Shown here one piece after another: positions 42,392 to 51,217 of a DNA stretch of 64,000 bases. Below the pieces are notes generated by a model. It saw only the letters and a list, made by a program, of their open reading frames with translations. It was not told the origin of the DNA and did not search any database. Source of the DNA: Streptomyces sp. NBC_00775 (GTDB lineage Bacteria > Actinomycetota > Actinomycetes > Streptomycetales > Streptomycetaceae); assembly GCF_036347135.1 (NCBI RefSeq), contig NZ_CP108938.1:9858001-9922000 (forward strand), written 5' to 3'. The position numbers were made by a program, and so were the translations under genes. How positions within the stretch are numbered: position 1 is the stretch's first letter; each line of letters starts with the position of its first letter.

Positions 42392-43315
42392 TCAGGGAGT
42401 CGATGCGGCTGGTGCCGGGTGCAGCTGGCGGGTGAGGAACTCGATCTGGTCGCGCACCAGTTGCTCGAAGGTCTCGCCGGTGTAGAAGTCGAAGTGGCCG
42501 GCGTCGTACCTCTTGATCTCTCCCCGGGGTGCGGTGGCCGTGTACCGGAGGGTCTGGGCGGGGGGTGTGACCGAGTCGGTGTTGCTGACGCAGAAGAGGA
42601 TCGGCATGGTGACCTTCTTCGCCGCACGCCCGGGCCGGTATGCGGCGATGGTCGGAATTACCCGTGCCGCCACCTCGTTGCGGAACGTTGTCCCGGGCGG
42701 CTGCAGCGCCTGGTATCCGGGCAGTGCGTCCGGGGCGTTCATGAGCGCCGGTGAACCGGGGGCGGCGGCGATGGGAACCATCGCGGGCGCCCTGCCTCGG
42801 ACCTTCGCCGCCAGATCCCGGGCGAGAACGGGGGTCATCCTGAGTGAGGCGAGCGGGCCCAGTGCGAGCGCGGAGGCGAGGCCGTCGGTGAACGGGCACT
42901 GGGCCACGGCCGCGCGCAGTTCGGGATGGCGTGAGGCGACGGTGATGGCGTGGCCGCCGCCGAAGGAGCTGCCCCAGACCGCGACACGGGAGCGGTCGAC
43001 GTCATGGCGGGCCTGGACGTAGGCGAGGGCGGCATCCCAGTCGACGAGCTGACGCTTGATCGACAGAAGCTGGCGCGGGTGGCCGCCGCTGTCGCCGAAG
43101 TGCCGGTAGGTGAAGGCCACGGCGGCGATGCCGGCCTGCGTGAAACGCTCGGCGAAGGCGTCCAGGCGCATTTCACGGGTGGCGCCCAGGCCGTGCCCGA
43201 GGACGACGACGGGCGGGGAGGTGACGCCCGTGGGGAGGTAGAACCACCCGGCACAGGTGCTGTCGCCGGCGGGGAACGTGATGTCGTGACGGGTGAAGGA
43301 GTGCGCGGTGGTCAT
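42392..43315 (-). CDS. alpha/beta hydrolase (dienelactone-hydrolase-like)
   Basis: This 307-residue protein has VVVLGHGLGA as oxyanion loop, the nucleophile elbow WGSSFGGGHAITVA, an acid in CVSNTDSVTPP and the His in YDAGHFDFYTGE. The pattern fits the X-Pro/dienelactone-like or YqiA-type acyl hydrolases; it is unrelated to the four local paralogues. Its ATG at 43315 lies 7 nt past the upstream stop, so it is coupled to the crotonase gene. Middle gene of a CoA-acid operon. Confidence 0.9.
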   Translation of the reverse strand: MTTAHSFTRHDITFPAGDSTCAGWFYLPTGVTSPPVVVLGHGLGATREMRLDAFAERFTQAGIAAVAFTYRHFGDSGGHPRQLLSIKRQLVDWDAALAYVQARHDVDRSRVAVWGSSFGGGHAITVASRHPELRAAVAQCPFTDGLASALALGPLASLRMTPVLARDLAAKVRGRAPAMVPIAAAPGSPALMNAPDALPGYQALQPPGTTFRNEVAARVIPTIAAYRPGRAAKKVTMPILFCVSNTDSVTPPAQTLRYTATAPRGEIKRYDAGHFDFYTGETFEQLVRDQIEFLTRQLHPAPAASTP

Positions 43316-43322
43316 CGCCGGC

Positions 43323-44297
43323 TCACCGCCGCTTCGTCTTGGTCGAGCGGCGCCCGGGCACACTGCCCGAGGCGAGCGCCTGCGCGTAGGTGTCCGGCCG
43401 GTAGAGGGGGAGCTCACCGGTGGCGTCCGTCGTCTCCATGTAGTCGAGCATCAGTTCCTGCCCCTCCTTCGACATGACTCTGGTGAAGAACTCGGCGCGT
43501 TCGACGTGCAGGCCGTCCTCCAGCGGCATCGAGCCGCCGAAGTACACCGACCTCTTGGCAGCCGCCACCGAACCCTTCGGCCGCTTGCCGAAGCGTTCCG
43601 CGAGTTCGACCGCCTGCGCGAGCACCTTGTGCTGCGGGACGACCTGGTCGACCGCCCCGTTGGCGAGAGCCTCCGCGGGTGTGAACGGCTTGCCTTCGAG
43701 GATCGCGGCCAGGGACCGGTGGGTGCCGATCAGGCGGGTCAGCCGCTGGGTGCCGCCTCCGCCCGGGATGATGCCGAGGAGGATTTCCGGCTGGCCGATG
43801 AAGTAGTCCCCGTCGGCCATGACGCGCAGATCGCACGCCCAGGCGAACTCGGCGCCGAGGCCGAGAGCCGAACCGTTGAGGGCGGCGACGAAGAGGACAC
43901 CGCTGGCGTTCATCCGGAGGAAGGTCGTGTGCAGACGCTCCAGTTGGAGGGCCCCGCGCATCGGGGTCCTGCGCATCACGGGCCCGAGGAGACGGGACCG
44001 GTCCACGTGCTTCGCCGCGCGTACGACGGCGGCGGCACCGCGTCGGCCGACCGTAGGGCTCGCGGCGCCCTCTTCCTGCAGCCACCGCACCGCGGCATGG
44101 CTGACGAACCGCTCGGGGTGCGCCCCGGTGAAGACGACCGCACGGATGCCCGGATCGCGGTCGGCACGGGCTACCAGCTTGTCCAGCTGACGGGCGACAT
44201 CGAGGCCGAACTCCTGATGCCGGCCGCCGTCGACCCGGACGATCAGGACGGCCCCGCGATCTTCGATCTCCAGACGGCCCTTGTCTTTGTACGGCAT
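43323..44297 (-). CDS. enoyl-CoA hydratase/isomerase family protein
   Basis: This 324-residue crotonase-fold protein has oxyanion loops at VVFTGAHPERFVSHAAV and AALNGSALGLGAEFAWACDL, then FIGQPEILLGIIPGGGGTQRL with the Glu of true hydratases. An insert near residues 70-115 and a long C-terminus make it larger than usual. It is the first gene of the operon with the hydrolase and ligase. The 250-nt gap to the TetR at 44558 carries the TetR site at 44512. Confidence 0.9.
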   Translation of the reverse strand: MPYKDKGRLEIEDRGAVLIVRVDGGRHQEFGLDVARQLDKLVARADRDPGIRAVVFTGAHPERFVSHAAVRWLQEEGAASPTVGRRGAAAVVRAAKHVDRSRLLGPVMRRTPMRGALQLERLHTTFLRMNASGVLFVAALNGSALGLGAEFAWACDLRVMADGDYFIGQPEILLGIIPGGGGTQRLTRLIGTHRSLAAILEGKPFTPAEALANGAVDQVVPQHKVLAQAVELAERFGKRPKGSVAAAKRSVYFGGSMPLEDGLHVERAEFFTRVMSKEGQELMLDYMETTDATGELPLYRPDTYAQALASGSVPGRRSTKTKRR

Positions 44298-44511
44298 GAA
44301 TCTGCTCCCGTGCTGAGTTCATGGGGGTGGGAAGTGCGTGGGACAGCCGCGGATGCGTCTCGCGGCGATGGGGTCGGTTTTCGCCCCAACGGGCTGTGTC
44401 CGCACAGGCGGCACGAGACTGGAACAGCGCGTGATGACGCGTCCAAGGACGGACGCGCGTATCCGGGACGGCACGTCACGTGCGATGTGTACTATTGCCG
44501 TGAAGAATTAC

Positions 44512-44524
44512 ATAACCAAGTTAT
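44512..44524. promoter_or_regulatory. operator-like repeat ATAAC-N3-GTTAT, copy 1
   Basis: Perfect 5-bp arms (44512-44516, 44520-44524) in an AT-rich patch between the crotonase-fold operon (start 44297) and the TetR gene (start 44558). Its twin is before the SDR at 46172. Confidence 0.6.
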
Positions 44525-44557
44525 TTTGAGCGTGTCAATGCTGGAGGCGTGCGAGAC

Positions 44558-45241
44558 ATGGCAGGGCGGGCGAGGCTTGACGATGCACCGGAACGGCTTG
44601 TGCGGGCGGCCATCGGTCTGCTGGCCGAGCAGGGGCCATCGGCTGTGAAGGCGCGCACGGTGGCTTCCGCGAGCGGACTGTCGACCATGGTGGTCTACAG
44701 CCACTTCGGCGGGATCCCCGAGCTGATGAGCGCTGTTGCCGACCACGGGTTCAAGGAACTCGGCAGGGCGTTCGCCCAGGTACCGGTGACGGAGGACCCG
44801 ATCGCGGATCTCTTCGCCATGGCCTTGACCTGTCGTCGGCTGGCCCACGAGAACCCTCACCTCTACGACCTGATGTTCGGGCTGTCCACTCGGGCGACTT
44901 ACCGGCCTCTGTCGGATGCGGACCTTCGCCTGAGCGGGCATTCCCCGGCCTTTCGCGAAGCCCACGCTCATGTCACTGCGGCCTGCGAACGGCTCGTGCA
45001 CTCAGGCAGGGTCGAGCGGCAGGAACCCGAGGTCATGGCGGCCCAGTTGTGGAGTTTCGTGCACGGTTACATCACCCTTGAACTGGCCGAGCATTTCGTC
45101 GAGTTCGATGACGCCGTGATGCAGGTGCTCCTGCCGATGGGCGTTAACTTCTCTGTCGGGTTGGGTGACAAGCGAGAACGTGCCGAGGCCTCGCACGAGG
45201 CCGGCGCGCGCCTGTACGACTCCATCCTCCAAGGCGAGTGA
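44558..45241 (+). CDS. TetR family regulator
   Basis: This 227-residue protein has an N-terminal HTH (PERLVRAAIGLLAEQG, TVASASGLSTMVVYSHFGG) and a helical domain with AHENPHLYDLMFGL, a pattern common in mycobacterial-type TetRs. GGAGG lies 10 nt before the ATG at 44558; a GTG at 44549 is too close to it. The identical repeats at 44512 and 46182 make this the likely repressor of itself, the divergent CoA operon and the SDR at 45276. Confidence 0.9.
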   Translation: MAGRARLDDAPERLVRAAIGLLAEQGPSAVKARTVASASGLSTMVVYSHFGGIPELMSAVADHGFKELGRAFAQVPVTEDPIADLFAMALTCRRLAHENPHLYDLMFGLSTRATYRPLSDADLRLSGHSPAFREAHAHVTAACERLVHSGRVERQEPEVMAAQLWSFVHGYITLELAEHFVEFDDAVMQVLLPMGVNFSVGLGDKRERAEASHEAGARLYDSILQGE

Positions 45242-45275
45242 GAAGCCGGGCGGTTGGGTGCAGTCCCGCGGGCGG

Positions 45276-46172
45276 CTAGGGCGACCTGGTCCCCGCACCA
45301 CGGGCATGGGTACCCGGCGTGAGCTGGTTATGCCTTCCCAGCGCCGCGACCTCCCGTTCCAGGGACGGAACCGCCCGGGCCGCGAAGCGTCGCGCCCAGG
45401 GCCAGGCCAGCGGCGAGTTCAGTGCTCCCTTCGCCCAGTTGGCCACGGCAACCGCGCGCGGGACGTACACGCGGCTGCGGCGGCGCACGAGCCCGTCGAC
45501 GATCGCGGCGGCAGCCCGGTCGGCGCTCGTGGTGACGTTGCCCGGATAGGGCAGCCGGTTGCGCAGCGACTGGAACGAGGGGAGGTCCGTTTCGGCGCCC
45601 CGGACGAGGTCCGTGTCGATCCAGGAGGGGTGCACCAGACCGACCGTGACCCCGAGATGTGCCACCTCCTGGCGATAGGTCAGGGCGAGCAGTTCGGCCG
45701 CCGCCTTGCTCGCGCCGTACGAGGCCATCGCGGCCAGCGGCATGAACGACAGCGCGGACGCCACGACCAGCACGTGACCCCGGCTGCGCTCCAGATGGGG
45801 CGTCGCGTACTTGAGGGTGCGGAAGACGCCGTTCAGGTTGATGTCCATGACCCGTTCGAACGACGCCTCGTCCGTCTGGCGCACCGTCCCGTACGCCACG
45901 ACCCCGGCGTTGGCGACGACGAGGTCGATGCCGCCCATGATCTCCGCGGCTTCATCGATCGCCGACCGTAGAGCCGCGCCATCACGCACGTCGGCCTCGC
46001 GCCAGGCGGCGGCGGGGCCCAGGTCGGCGGCGAGGTCGCGCAACCGATCGGGTTCCAGTCCGATCACGGTCACACGAGCTCCTCGGGCGGCGGCCAGGCG
46101 GGCCACCTTCTCCCCGATGCCGCGTGCCCCTCCGGTGACAACCAGCTTTCTGCCCTGCAAGTCACGTTTCAT
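45276..46172 (-). CDS. SDR family oxidoreductase
   Basis: This 298-residue SDR has TGGARGIG (14-21), VANAG near 87 in place of NNAG, Ser in ASALS, and the pair in YGASK; a basic C-terminal stretch with LAWPWARRF looks membrane-linked, as in SDRs of lipid metabolism. It is convergent with the TetR at 44558 (35 nt gap). The operator twin lies 10 nt before its start. Confidence 0.92.
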   Translation of the reverse strand: MKRDLQGRKLVVTGGARGIGEKVARLAAARGARVTVIGLEPDRLRDLAADLGPAAAWREADVRDGAALRSAIDEAAEIMGGIDLVVANAGVVAYGTVRQTDEASFERVMDINLNGVFRTLKYATPHLERSRGHVLVVASALSFMPLAAMASYGASKAAAELLALTYRQEVAHLGVTVGLVHPSWIDTDLVRGAETDLPSFQSLRNRLPYPGNVTTSADRAAAAIVDGLVRRRSRVYVPRAVAVANWAKGALNSPLAWPWARRFAARAVPSLEREVAALGRHNQLTPGTHARGAGTRSP

Positions 46173-46181
46173 GGCGGCAAC

Positions 46182-46194
46182 ATAACTTCGTTAT
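46182..46194. promoter_or_regulatory. operator-like repeat ATAAC-N3-GTTAT, copy 2
   Basis: Arms at 46182-46186 and 46190-46194; the flanking ACATAAC also matches copy 1. It lies 10 nt before the SDR start at 46172, between it and the HxlR gene at 46279. Confidence 0.65.
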
Positions 46195-46278
46195 TGATGG
46201 AACACAAGAGACCGGGCACCGGCCGCTGCTCGAGTTACCTGCTGGGTCTCATGACTGGACGAACCTATGCTGGCAGTC

Positions 46279-46776
46279 ATGAGGCGGACATCCTTTGCTC
46301 AGTGGCCCTGCTCGATCGCGCGGACCATGGACCTGCTCGGGGACTGGTGGACGCCGTTGGTACTGCGTGAGGCGTTCTACGGGATCCGGCGGTTCGACGC
46401 GTTCCAGGAGTCGCTCGGCATCGCCCGCAACACGCTGGCGGACCGGCTGCGCCGGTTGGTGGAGGAAGGACTGCTGGAGAAGCGGCCGTACCAGACGGAG
46501 CCGGTCCGGTACGACTACGTGCTCACCGAGAAGGGGCGCGACTTCTTTGGCGTGCTGCTGGTGATGAACCGGTGGGGAGACCGCTGGCTGGCCGGTGAGG
46601 CGGGCCCGCCGGTGGCGATGCGGCACGAGGTGTGCGGGCAGGAGACCCATGCCGAGGTGGTGTGCGCCGCCTGCGGCGAGCCCATGACCGCGGACAACAC
46701 CCGCCCCCGGATGGGCCCCGGCTATCCGTCGCATCTGGCCGAGCGACCGGATGTGCGGGAGCGGTTCGCGGGCTGA
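46279..46776 (+). CDS. HxlR family regulator
   Basis: This 165-residue protein has the strong family opening CSIARTMDLLGDWWTPLVLRE, the helix FQESLGIARNTLADRLRRL, and a C-terminal zinc-like pattern HEVCG...VVCAACGEP. The ATG at 46279 begins the typical MRRTSFAQWPCS; one at 46267 is in frame. No clear ribosome site is seen. It is followed by the broken SRPBCC gene (46887), a usual partner. Confidence 0.9.
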   Translation: MRRTSFAQWPCSIARTMDLLGDWWTPLVLREAFYGIRRFDAFQESLGIARNTLADRLRRLVEEGLLEKRPYQTEPVRYDYVLTEKGRDFFGVLLVMNRWGDRWLAGEAGPPVAMRHEVCGQETHAEVVCAACGEPMTADNTRPRMGPGYPSHLAERPDVRERFAG

Positions 46777-46886
46777 ATCGGCAGTCCTGGGGTAGCCATG
46801 GCAGCCTTGACAACTAAGTCTATCTACGCAACTTTACTGGTCAGGTTCTCACGTGAGTGTTCTTGGCGGGCAGGAGGCTCGGGATC

Positions 46887-47415
46887 ATGGAGTGGACGGG
46901 CGCACGCTATGCGGACAAGCCGACGGCTGAGGTCCACACCTGGATCGCCGCCGCGCCGGCACACGTGTGGGCGCTGGTGTCCGACATCGAGCTGATGCCG
47001 CGCATGAGCCCCGAGCTGCGGTCGGTGCAATGGCTGGACGGCAGGAGCGGCCCCGCGCTCGGCGCCCGGTTCGTCGGCCGGAGCAAGCATGAAGCACTGG
47101 GGGAGTGGACCACCACGGTCCCACATCGTCGAGTACGAGCCGCCGAGGAGGTTCGCCTGGGCGGTCGAGAATCCGCAGCACCCGACGGCCATCTGGCGGT
47201 TCACATTGGAGCCGCAGGACGGTGGCACTCTGGTGCGAGAATGGATGCAGATGGGCCCGGCCCGCTCGGGCCTCTCCTTCGCAATCGACCGCATGCCGGA
47301 GAAGGAACAGAAGATCCCGCGGCCCGAGGGGTGCGGGAGCGCGCGCGGTCATGACGTCCGCGGTGAAGTCGCCCTGGCCCTGCGTGACAGGGCTGAGCGG
47401 GGCGCCGCGCCCTAG
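46887..47415 (+). pseudogene. SRPBCC (START-like) family protein with +1 frameshift
   Basis: The ATG at 46887 opens AEVHTWIAAAPAHVWALVSD and ELRSVQWLDGRSGPALGARF, the beginning of a polyketide-cyclase/START fold. Near 47105-47115 sense moves +1 (SHIVEYEPPRRFAWAVENP, MQMGPARSGLSFAIDRMPEK). Removing one G after ACCACCACG restores a continuous protein; the tail past EKEQKI also looks damaged. The second likely frameshift of a small ligand-binding protein in this half of the window. Confidence 0.7.
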
Positions 47416-47594
47416 CTGACGTGAGCGAGTGGGCCGCTGGGTTCGCCGCACCGTGCGTACCCCCGACGATCCACAGGGACTGAGACCGGCGCGGTGCGCT
47501 GGTCGCCGTCGATGCAGCAGCCTTGTCACCGGGCCTTTCGTCCTGTTGGCTTGCGGCGGAGTTTCGAGTGGCAGCTCAAAGGCGAGGCGTACGA

Positions 47595-48635
47595 GTGACA
47601 GTTCGGGGCAGCGCGCGCGGGGATGCGCAGTACGGTTTGCTGACGAGCATCGCCGGCGAGGCGGGAGTGTCGCTCAGCACCGTGTCGAAGGTCGTGCACC
47701 GGCGTGCCGACGTCGGAGCGGCGACGCGAGCCCGGGTCGAGGACCTGTTGGTCCGCCACGGGTACGTTCGCCCGGGAGAGCCTGATCCAGCGGCGCCGCG
47801 TCAGATCATCGCGGTGTTCCGTGACCTGTCGGGGCCGTACACCTTGGAAGTCGTCCGTGGGATCGTGGACGCGGCGGACGAACTGGGCCTGGATGTGGTG
47901 ACCGGGACGACGGGTCACCGTTCGATCTCCCAGTGGCTTGAGGAGTGCGTGGCACTCGACGCGGCGGGCCTGATCATCGTGATCTCCATGCTGGCCGAGG
48001 AAGACCAGCGCCGGATCGTCGAGCGACGGCTTCCCGTAGTGCTGATCGACCCGCTGAGCGCACCGACCCACGACATTCCGAGCATCGGGGTGACGAACTG
48101 GAGCGGGGCCAGGGAAGCGGTGCAACACCTGCTGGGCCTCGGGCACACCCGGATCGGCATGGTCGCTGGCCGTTCGCACTCGCTGGCCGGGGCCGCGCGG
48201 CTGCATGGCTACCGGGCCGCTCTGGAGGAGGCGGGGATCGCGTACGACCCGGCGATCGTGCGCTCGACCGACTTCGACTTCGAAGAAGGGCTGCTCGCCA
48301 GCCTGCAGATCCTGCGCTCCGCAAATCCACCCACCGCCGTCTTCGCGGCAAGTGACGCGCAGGCGCTCGGCGTCCTGGAAGCGGCCCGTCAGCATGGGTT
48401 CAGCGTTCCCGAGGACCTGGCGGTCATGTCCTTCGACGATACCCTCGTGGCGGCCATGGCCTGTCCGCCGCTGAGCGCGGTGCGCCAGCCGTTCGAGGAG
48501 CTGGGGGCCGAGGCCACCAGGGTGCTCGTGCAACTCGCGGAGGGTCGACCTCCCGCGTCGTCCCGGATCGAGTTGGCGACGGAGCTCGTTCTGCGCACCT
48601 CGACGTCGGTGCGCAGTCGAGTCGACACACAGTGA
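47595..48635 (+). CDS. LacI family regulator, paralogue of 51218
   Basis: This 346-residue protein has the HTH at about 20-45 (LTSIAGEAGVSLSTVSKVVH) and a periplasmic-binding-like ligand domain (RSANPPTAVFAASDAQALG; MSFDDTLVAAMACPPLSAVRQP). The GTG at 47595 lines up residue for residue with the start of the regulator at 51218. It is separated from the GH95 gene by a convergent terminator hairpin. Probably senses a sugar of the GH95 pathway. Its own promoter lacks the CGAAAG palindrome. Confidence 0.92.
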   Translation: MTVRGSARGDAQYGLLTSIAGEAGVSLSTVSKVVHRRADVGAATRARVEDLLVRHGYVRPGEPDPAAPRQIIAVFRDLSGPYTLEVVRGIVDAADELGLDVVTGTTGHRSISQWLEECVALDAAGLIIVISMLAEEDQRRIVERRLPVVLIDPLSAPTHDIPSIGVTNWSGAREAVQHLLGLGHTRIGMVAGRSHSLAGAARLHGYRAALEEAGIAYDPAIVRSTDFDFEEGLLASLQILRSANPPTAVFAASDAQALGVLEAARQHGFSVPEDLAVMSFDDTLVAAMACPPLSAVRQPFEELGAEATRVLVQLAEGRPPASSRIELATELVLRTSTSVRSRVDTQ

Positions 48636-48678
48636 GTGATCGCCGGGTGCACACCACACACCGTTGCGGTAGCCCCGA

Positions 48679-48705
48679 GGGCGGGCGTCCCGCGTCTGCC
48701 CGCCC
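48679..48705. terminator. 8-bp hairpin between convergent LacI and GH95 genes
   Basis: GGGCGGGC (48679-48686) pairs with GCCCGCCC (48698-48705). It lies between the stops at 48635 and 48714. Confidence 0.6.
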
Positions 48706-48713
48706 CTGAGGCC

Positions 48714-50981
48714 TCAGGCGAGTGGGACGGTCACCGTGGTGGGGACGTTCGGCAGCAGGTGTACGGTCTGCCGCTGGTCCGAGCCGTCACGGCACACGAG
48801 GACGATGTCCCGCTCCAGTGGCGAGGTGAGAACCGCCTTCGCGAGGCCCTCGGACACATCCCACGTCAGTTCGTCGACGGCGACCCCGGCACGCGTGGCG
48901 AGGCCGCGCAGGCTGCCGGACCGCCACTCCGGGGGCCGGGCCGGCAGGAGCTCCACGATCCCGGGCCGGGAGTCGAGCAGCATCTCCACGACCACGGCCG
49001 GCAGACAGTGGGCGGCGTCCGCGTTGTAGATCTCCAGATCGGGGTTGTGCGAGGTCATGAGCGACCGGAAGACCATGTTGTGGCCCACGATCTTGAGGAC
49101 GTTCTCCTTCGCTGTCCCGCTGTCCTTCAGGCGTGCGGCGACCAGGGCGCGGTGCAGGCTGCCGTGCGCGGAGAGGTTCTCGTCACCCCGTCGCAGCAGG
49201 GCTTCGCGGGCGGCGGCGGCCAGGTCGGGGGTGTCGTCCGGGGTGATGTCGTGCAGCGGCCACACCGGGTAGAGGTGGCTGATGTGCCGGTGGTCGTCGG
49301 CGGTCTCCAGTCCCGGCCACGCCCACTCGGCGAGCGCCCCCTGACTGTCGACGCGGTAGGGCGGCAGCCGCTCCGCCAGCGCGCGCCAGCGGCCGACCGC
49401 GGGCTGCTCGATGCCGAGGCGGGTGCAGACGTCGGCGGCGGTGGTGAGGGCGTGCCGGGCCGCGGCCAGGTCCATGGTGGCGTTCACCCCGGACATGCCC
49501 CGCCCGTCGCGAGGGCCGACCTCGGGGGAGTAGGAGGGGACCAGGACGACGTGTCCGTCTTCATCCTCGCGGGTGAGGAAGTCCTCGAAGAAGACGGCGG
49601 CCTCGACGAGCCAGGGGACGAGGGTGCGGACGAGAAAGTCGTCGTCGCCGGTCGCCTGCCAGTACTCGTACAGCGGGAACAGTAGCCAGTCCGCGCCCGC
49701 CAGCCACATGGTCCAGGGCCAGTCGTCGTTCAGGTGGAAGAGCAGCCCGTGTTCGCCGTCCGTCCGGCTGGGGGCCAGGATCCCGCGGGTGCCGTAGATC
49801 GTGCGGGCGTTGGTGCGCCAGTCGTCGATCTGACCGTCAATCAAGGCGGCGTACGGCGCGATGAGTTCGGGCATGCCGGTGAGGACCGCCCCGGCCATCT
49901 GGAGGTTGATGTTGGCGTCGGTGGTGTAGTCGCCGGACCAGGCGGCGCCCCATTCGCCGAGCCACAGGCCGGTCAGCCGGGGTGGCAGTACCCCGCTGGA
50001 GCTGAGCAGCAGGTAGCGGCCGGAGTGGAACAGCGCCTCGATCAGCGCGCCGTCCAGCGTCTTGGTGTCGGCACGGGCGATCAGCTTGCCCACGGGGAGG
50101 CCGCGGTCGCTGTCGGGCACACCCAGGTCGAGTTCGGCGCGGCCGTAGAGTTCGCCGTGGACGGGTGCATGCCGGGAGAGCAACTCGTCGTATTCGGCGG
50201 GCAGTTCGGCGAGGTCCGCGCGGAGCGCGTCGATGCGGGGGAGAGGCGCCGACCGGTCCATCCGGGTCAGCAGAACGACGCGCGTCGCTCCTTCGACATG
50301 GACCGTGTCCCCTTCCGCTGCGACCCGGCCGCCCGTGACGGCGGCCCGGGTCACGCCGGTGAATCCCGCCGCGCCGGGACCGGGCGGATACTCGCCCACG
50401 ACGGCAAGTGACGCCTCGCCGTCCCCGGTGGCCTCGGCGGACGTCGTGAAAGTGACCTCGGCGGGGCGGCCCGACAGCTCTCCGGACAGTCGTAGGGCCA
50501 GGTCGAGCCGCGGACCTGTGATCTCGACGACCGCGACGGCGTCGGTGCGCGACACGAACGCACGCCGTACCCACTCCCGTTCCCCGTCGGACCAGGTGAC
50601 CCTCACCTCGCCCGTGGCGAAGTCGGTGACGCGGCGGTAGTGCTCGACAGGGCCGTCCCCGGCCGTCGTGTCCACATGAAGCATGTGCCCCGGGTGGAAA
50701 GCCTGTGTCCAGGCCATCCCCCTGCCGTCGGAGAACTCGCGCTGTGCCTGCTCCCGTTCCCCGGCGAGGGCCAGGTCGCGAACCTGTTCAAGACGGTCGG
50801 CGACGGCCGGCGGCCGCATCCCGAGGGACTCGTTGGGCAGCACGTAACGGTGGTGGTTGTGAACGATCCGCTCCCGGTGGGGATGCCCTAACACCATGAT
50901 TCCGTACTCGCCGTTGCCGGAGAGGAAAGCGTCCTCCCAGCGGTCGGCGGGTTGTGTGTCGTGGATGCTGTGCACCGGCAT
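48714..50981 (-). CDS. GH95 family glycosidase (alpha-L-fucosidase type)
   Basis: This 755-residue protein shows an N-terminal beta domain (RWEDAFLSGNGEYGIMVLGHP; EREWVRRAFVSRTDAVAVVEI) and an (alpha/alpha)6 domain with TTDANINLQMAGAVLTGMPE, VPSYSPEVG and DDHRHISHLYPVWPLHDITP, the pattern of GH95. Its GGGAGG ribosome site decides the start at 50981; the frame is open to 51164. No signal peptide, so it acts in the cytoplasm on imported fucosylated (or galactosylated) oligosaccharides. It is divergent from the LacI at 51218. Confidence 0.9.
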   Translation of the reverse strand: MPVHSIHDTQPADRWEDAFLSGNGEYGIMVLGHPHRERIVHNHHRYVLPNESLGMRPPAVADRLEQVRDLALAGEREQAQREFSDGRGMAWTQAFHPGHMLHVDTTAGDGPVEHYRRVTDFATGEVRVTWSDGEREWVRRAFVSRTDAVAVVEITGPRLDLALRLSGELSGRPAEVTFTTSAEATGDGEASLAVVGEYPPGPGAAGFTGVTRAAVTGGRVAAEGDTVHVEGATRVVLLTRMDRSAPLPRIDALRADLAELPAEYDELLSRHAPVHGELYGRAELDLGVPDSDRGLPVGKLIARADTKTLDGALIEALFHSGRYLLLSSSGVLPPRLTGLWLGEWGAAWSGDYTTDANINLQMAGAVLTGMPELIAPYAALIDGQIDDWRTNARTIYGTRGILAPSRTDGEHGLLFHLNDDWPWTMWLAGADWLLFPLYEYWQATGDDDFLVRTLVPWLVEAAVFFEDFLTREDEDGHVVLVPSYSPEVGPRDGRGMSGVNATMDLAAARHALTTAADVCTRLGIEQPAVGRWRALAERLPPYRVDSQGALAEWAWPGLETADDHRHISHLYPVWPLHDITPDDTPDLAAAAREALLRRGDENLSAHGSLHRALVAARLKDSGTAKENVLKIVGHNMVFRSLMTSHNPDLEIYNADAAHCLPAVVVEMLLDSRPGIVELLPARPPEWRSGSLRGLATRAGVAVDELTWDVSEGLAKAVLTSPLERDIVLVCRDGSDQRQTVHLLPNVPTTVTVPLA

Positions 50982-51060
50982 TCCCGGCCTCCCGGACGTA
51001 ACGTGCCTGAGCGGCTCGAACAGGCTGCGGGGGAGCCTACAAGAGGCGGCCGATCGGGTC

Positions 51061-51075
51061 GCGAAAGACTTTCGC
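51061..51075. promoter_or_regulatory. LacI-type operator, copy 1
   Basis: GCGAAAG-A-CTTTCGC is a perfect 15-bp palindrome, 80 nt before the GH95 start and 143 nt before the LacI start at 51218. Its twin is at 52290-52302; lone TTTCGC half-sites lie at 51094 and 52270. Confidence 0.65.
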
Positions 51076-51217
51076 AGCCCTTGAGTACTCGCGTTTTCGC
51101 AGGTGTACGGGGCTTTGGGCGCTCCGGCCCGGCCTGCCGTGATCGAGCCGGCGTGTACGTTCACTCAGCACGCGCTCAGAACAGGCCAACGGACGCGCAG
51201 GGGAGGTCCACACCGCA

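Noticed and set aside
40907..42754. 615-codon plus-strand frame over the acyl-CoA ligase
   Set aside because: Antisense to a complete ANL enzyme; no family sequence of its own.
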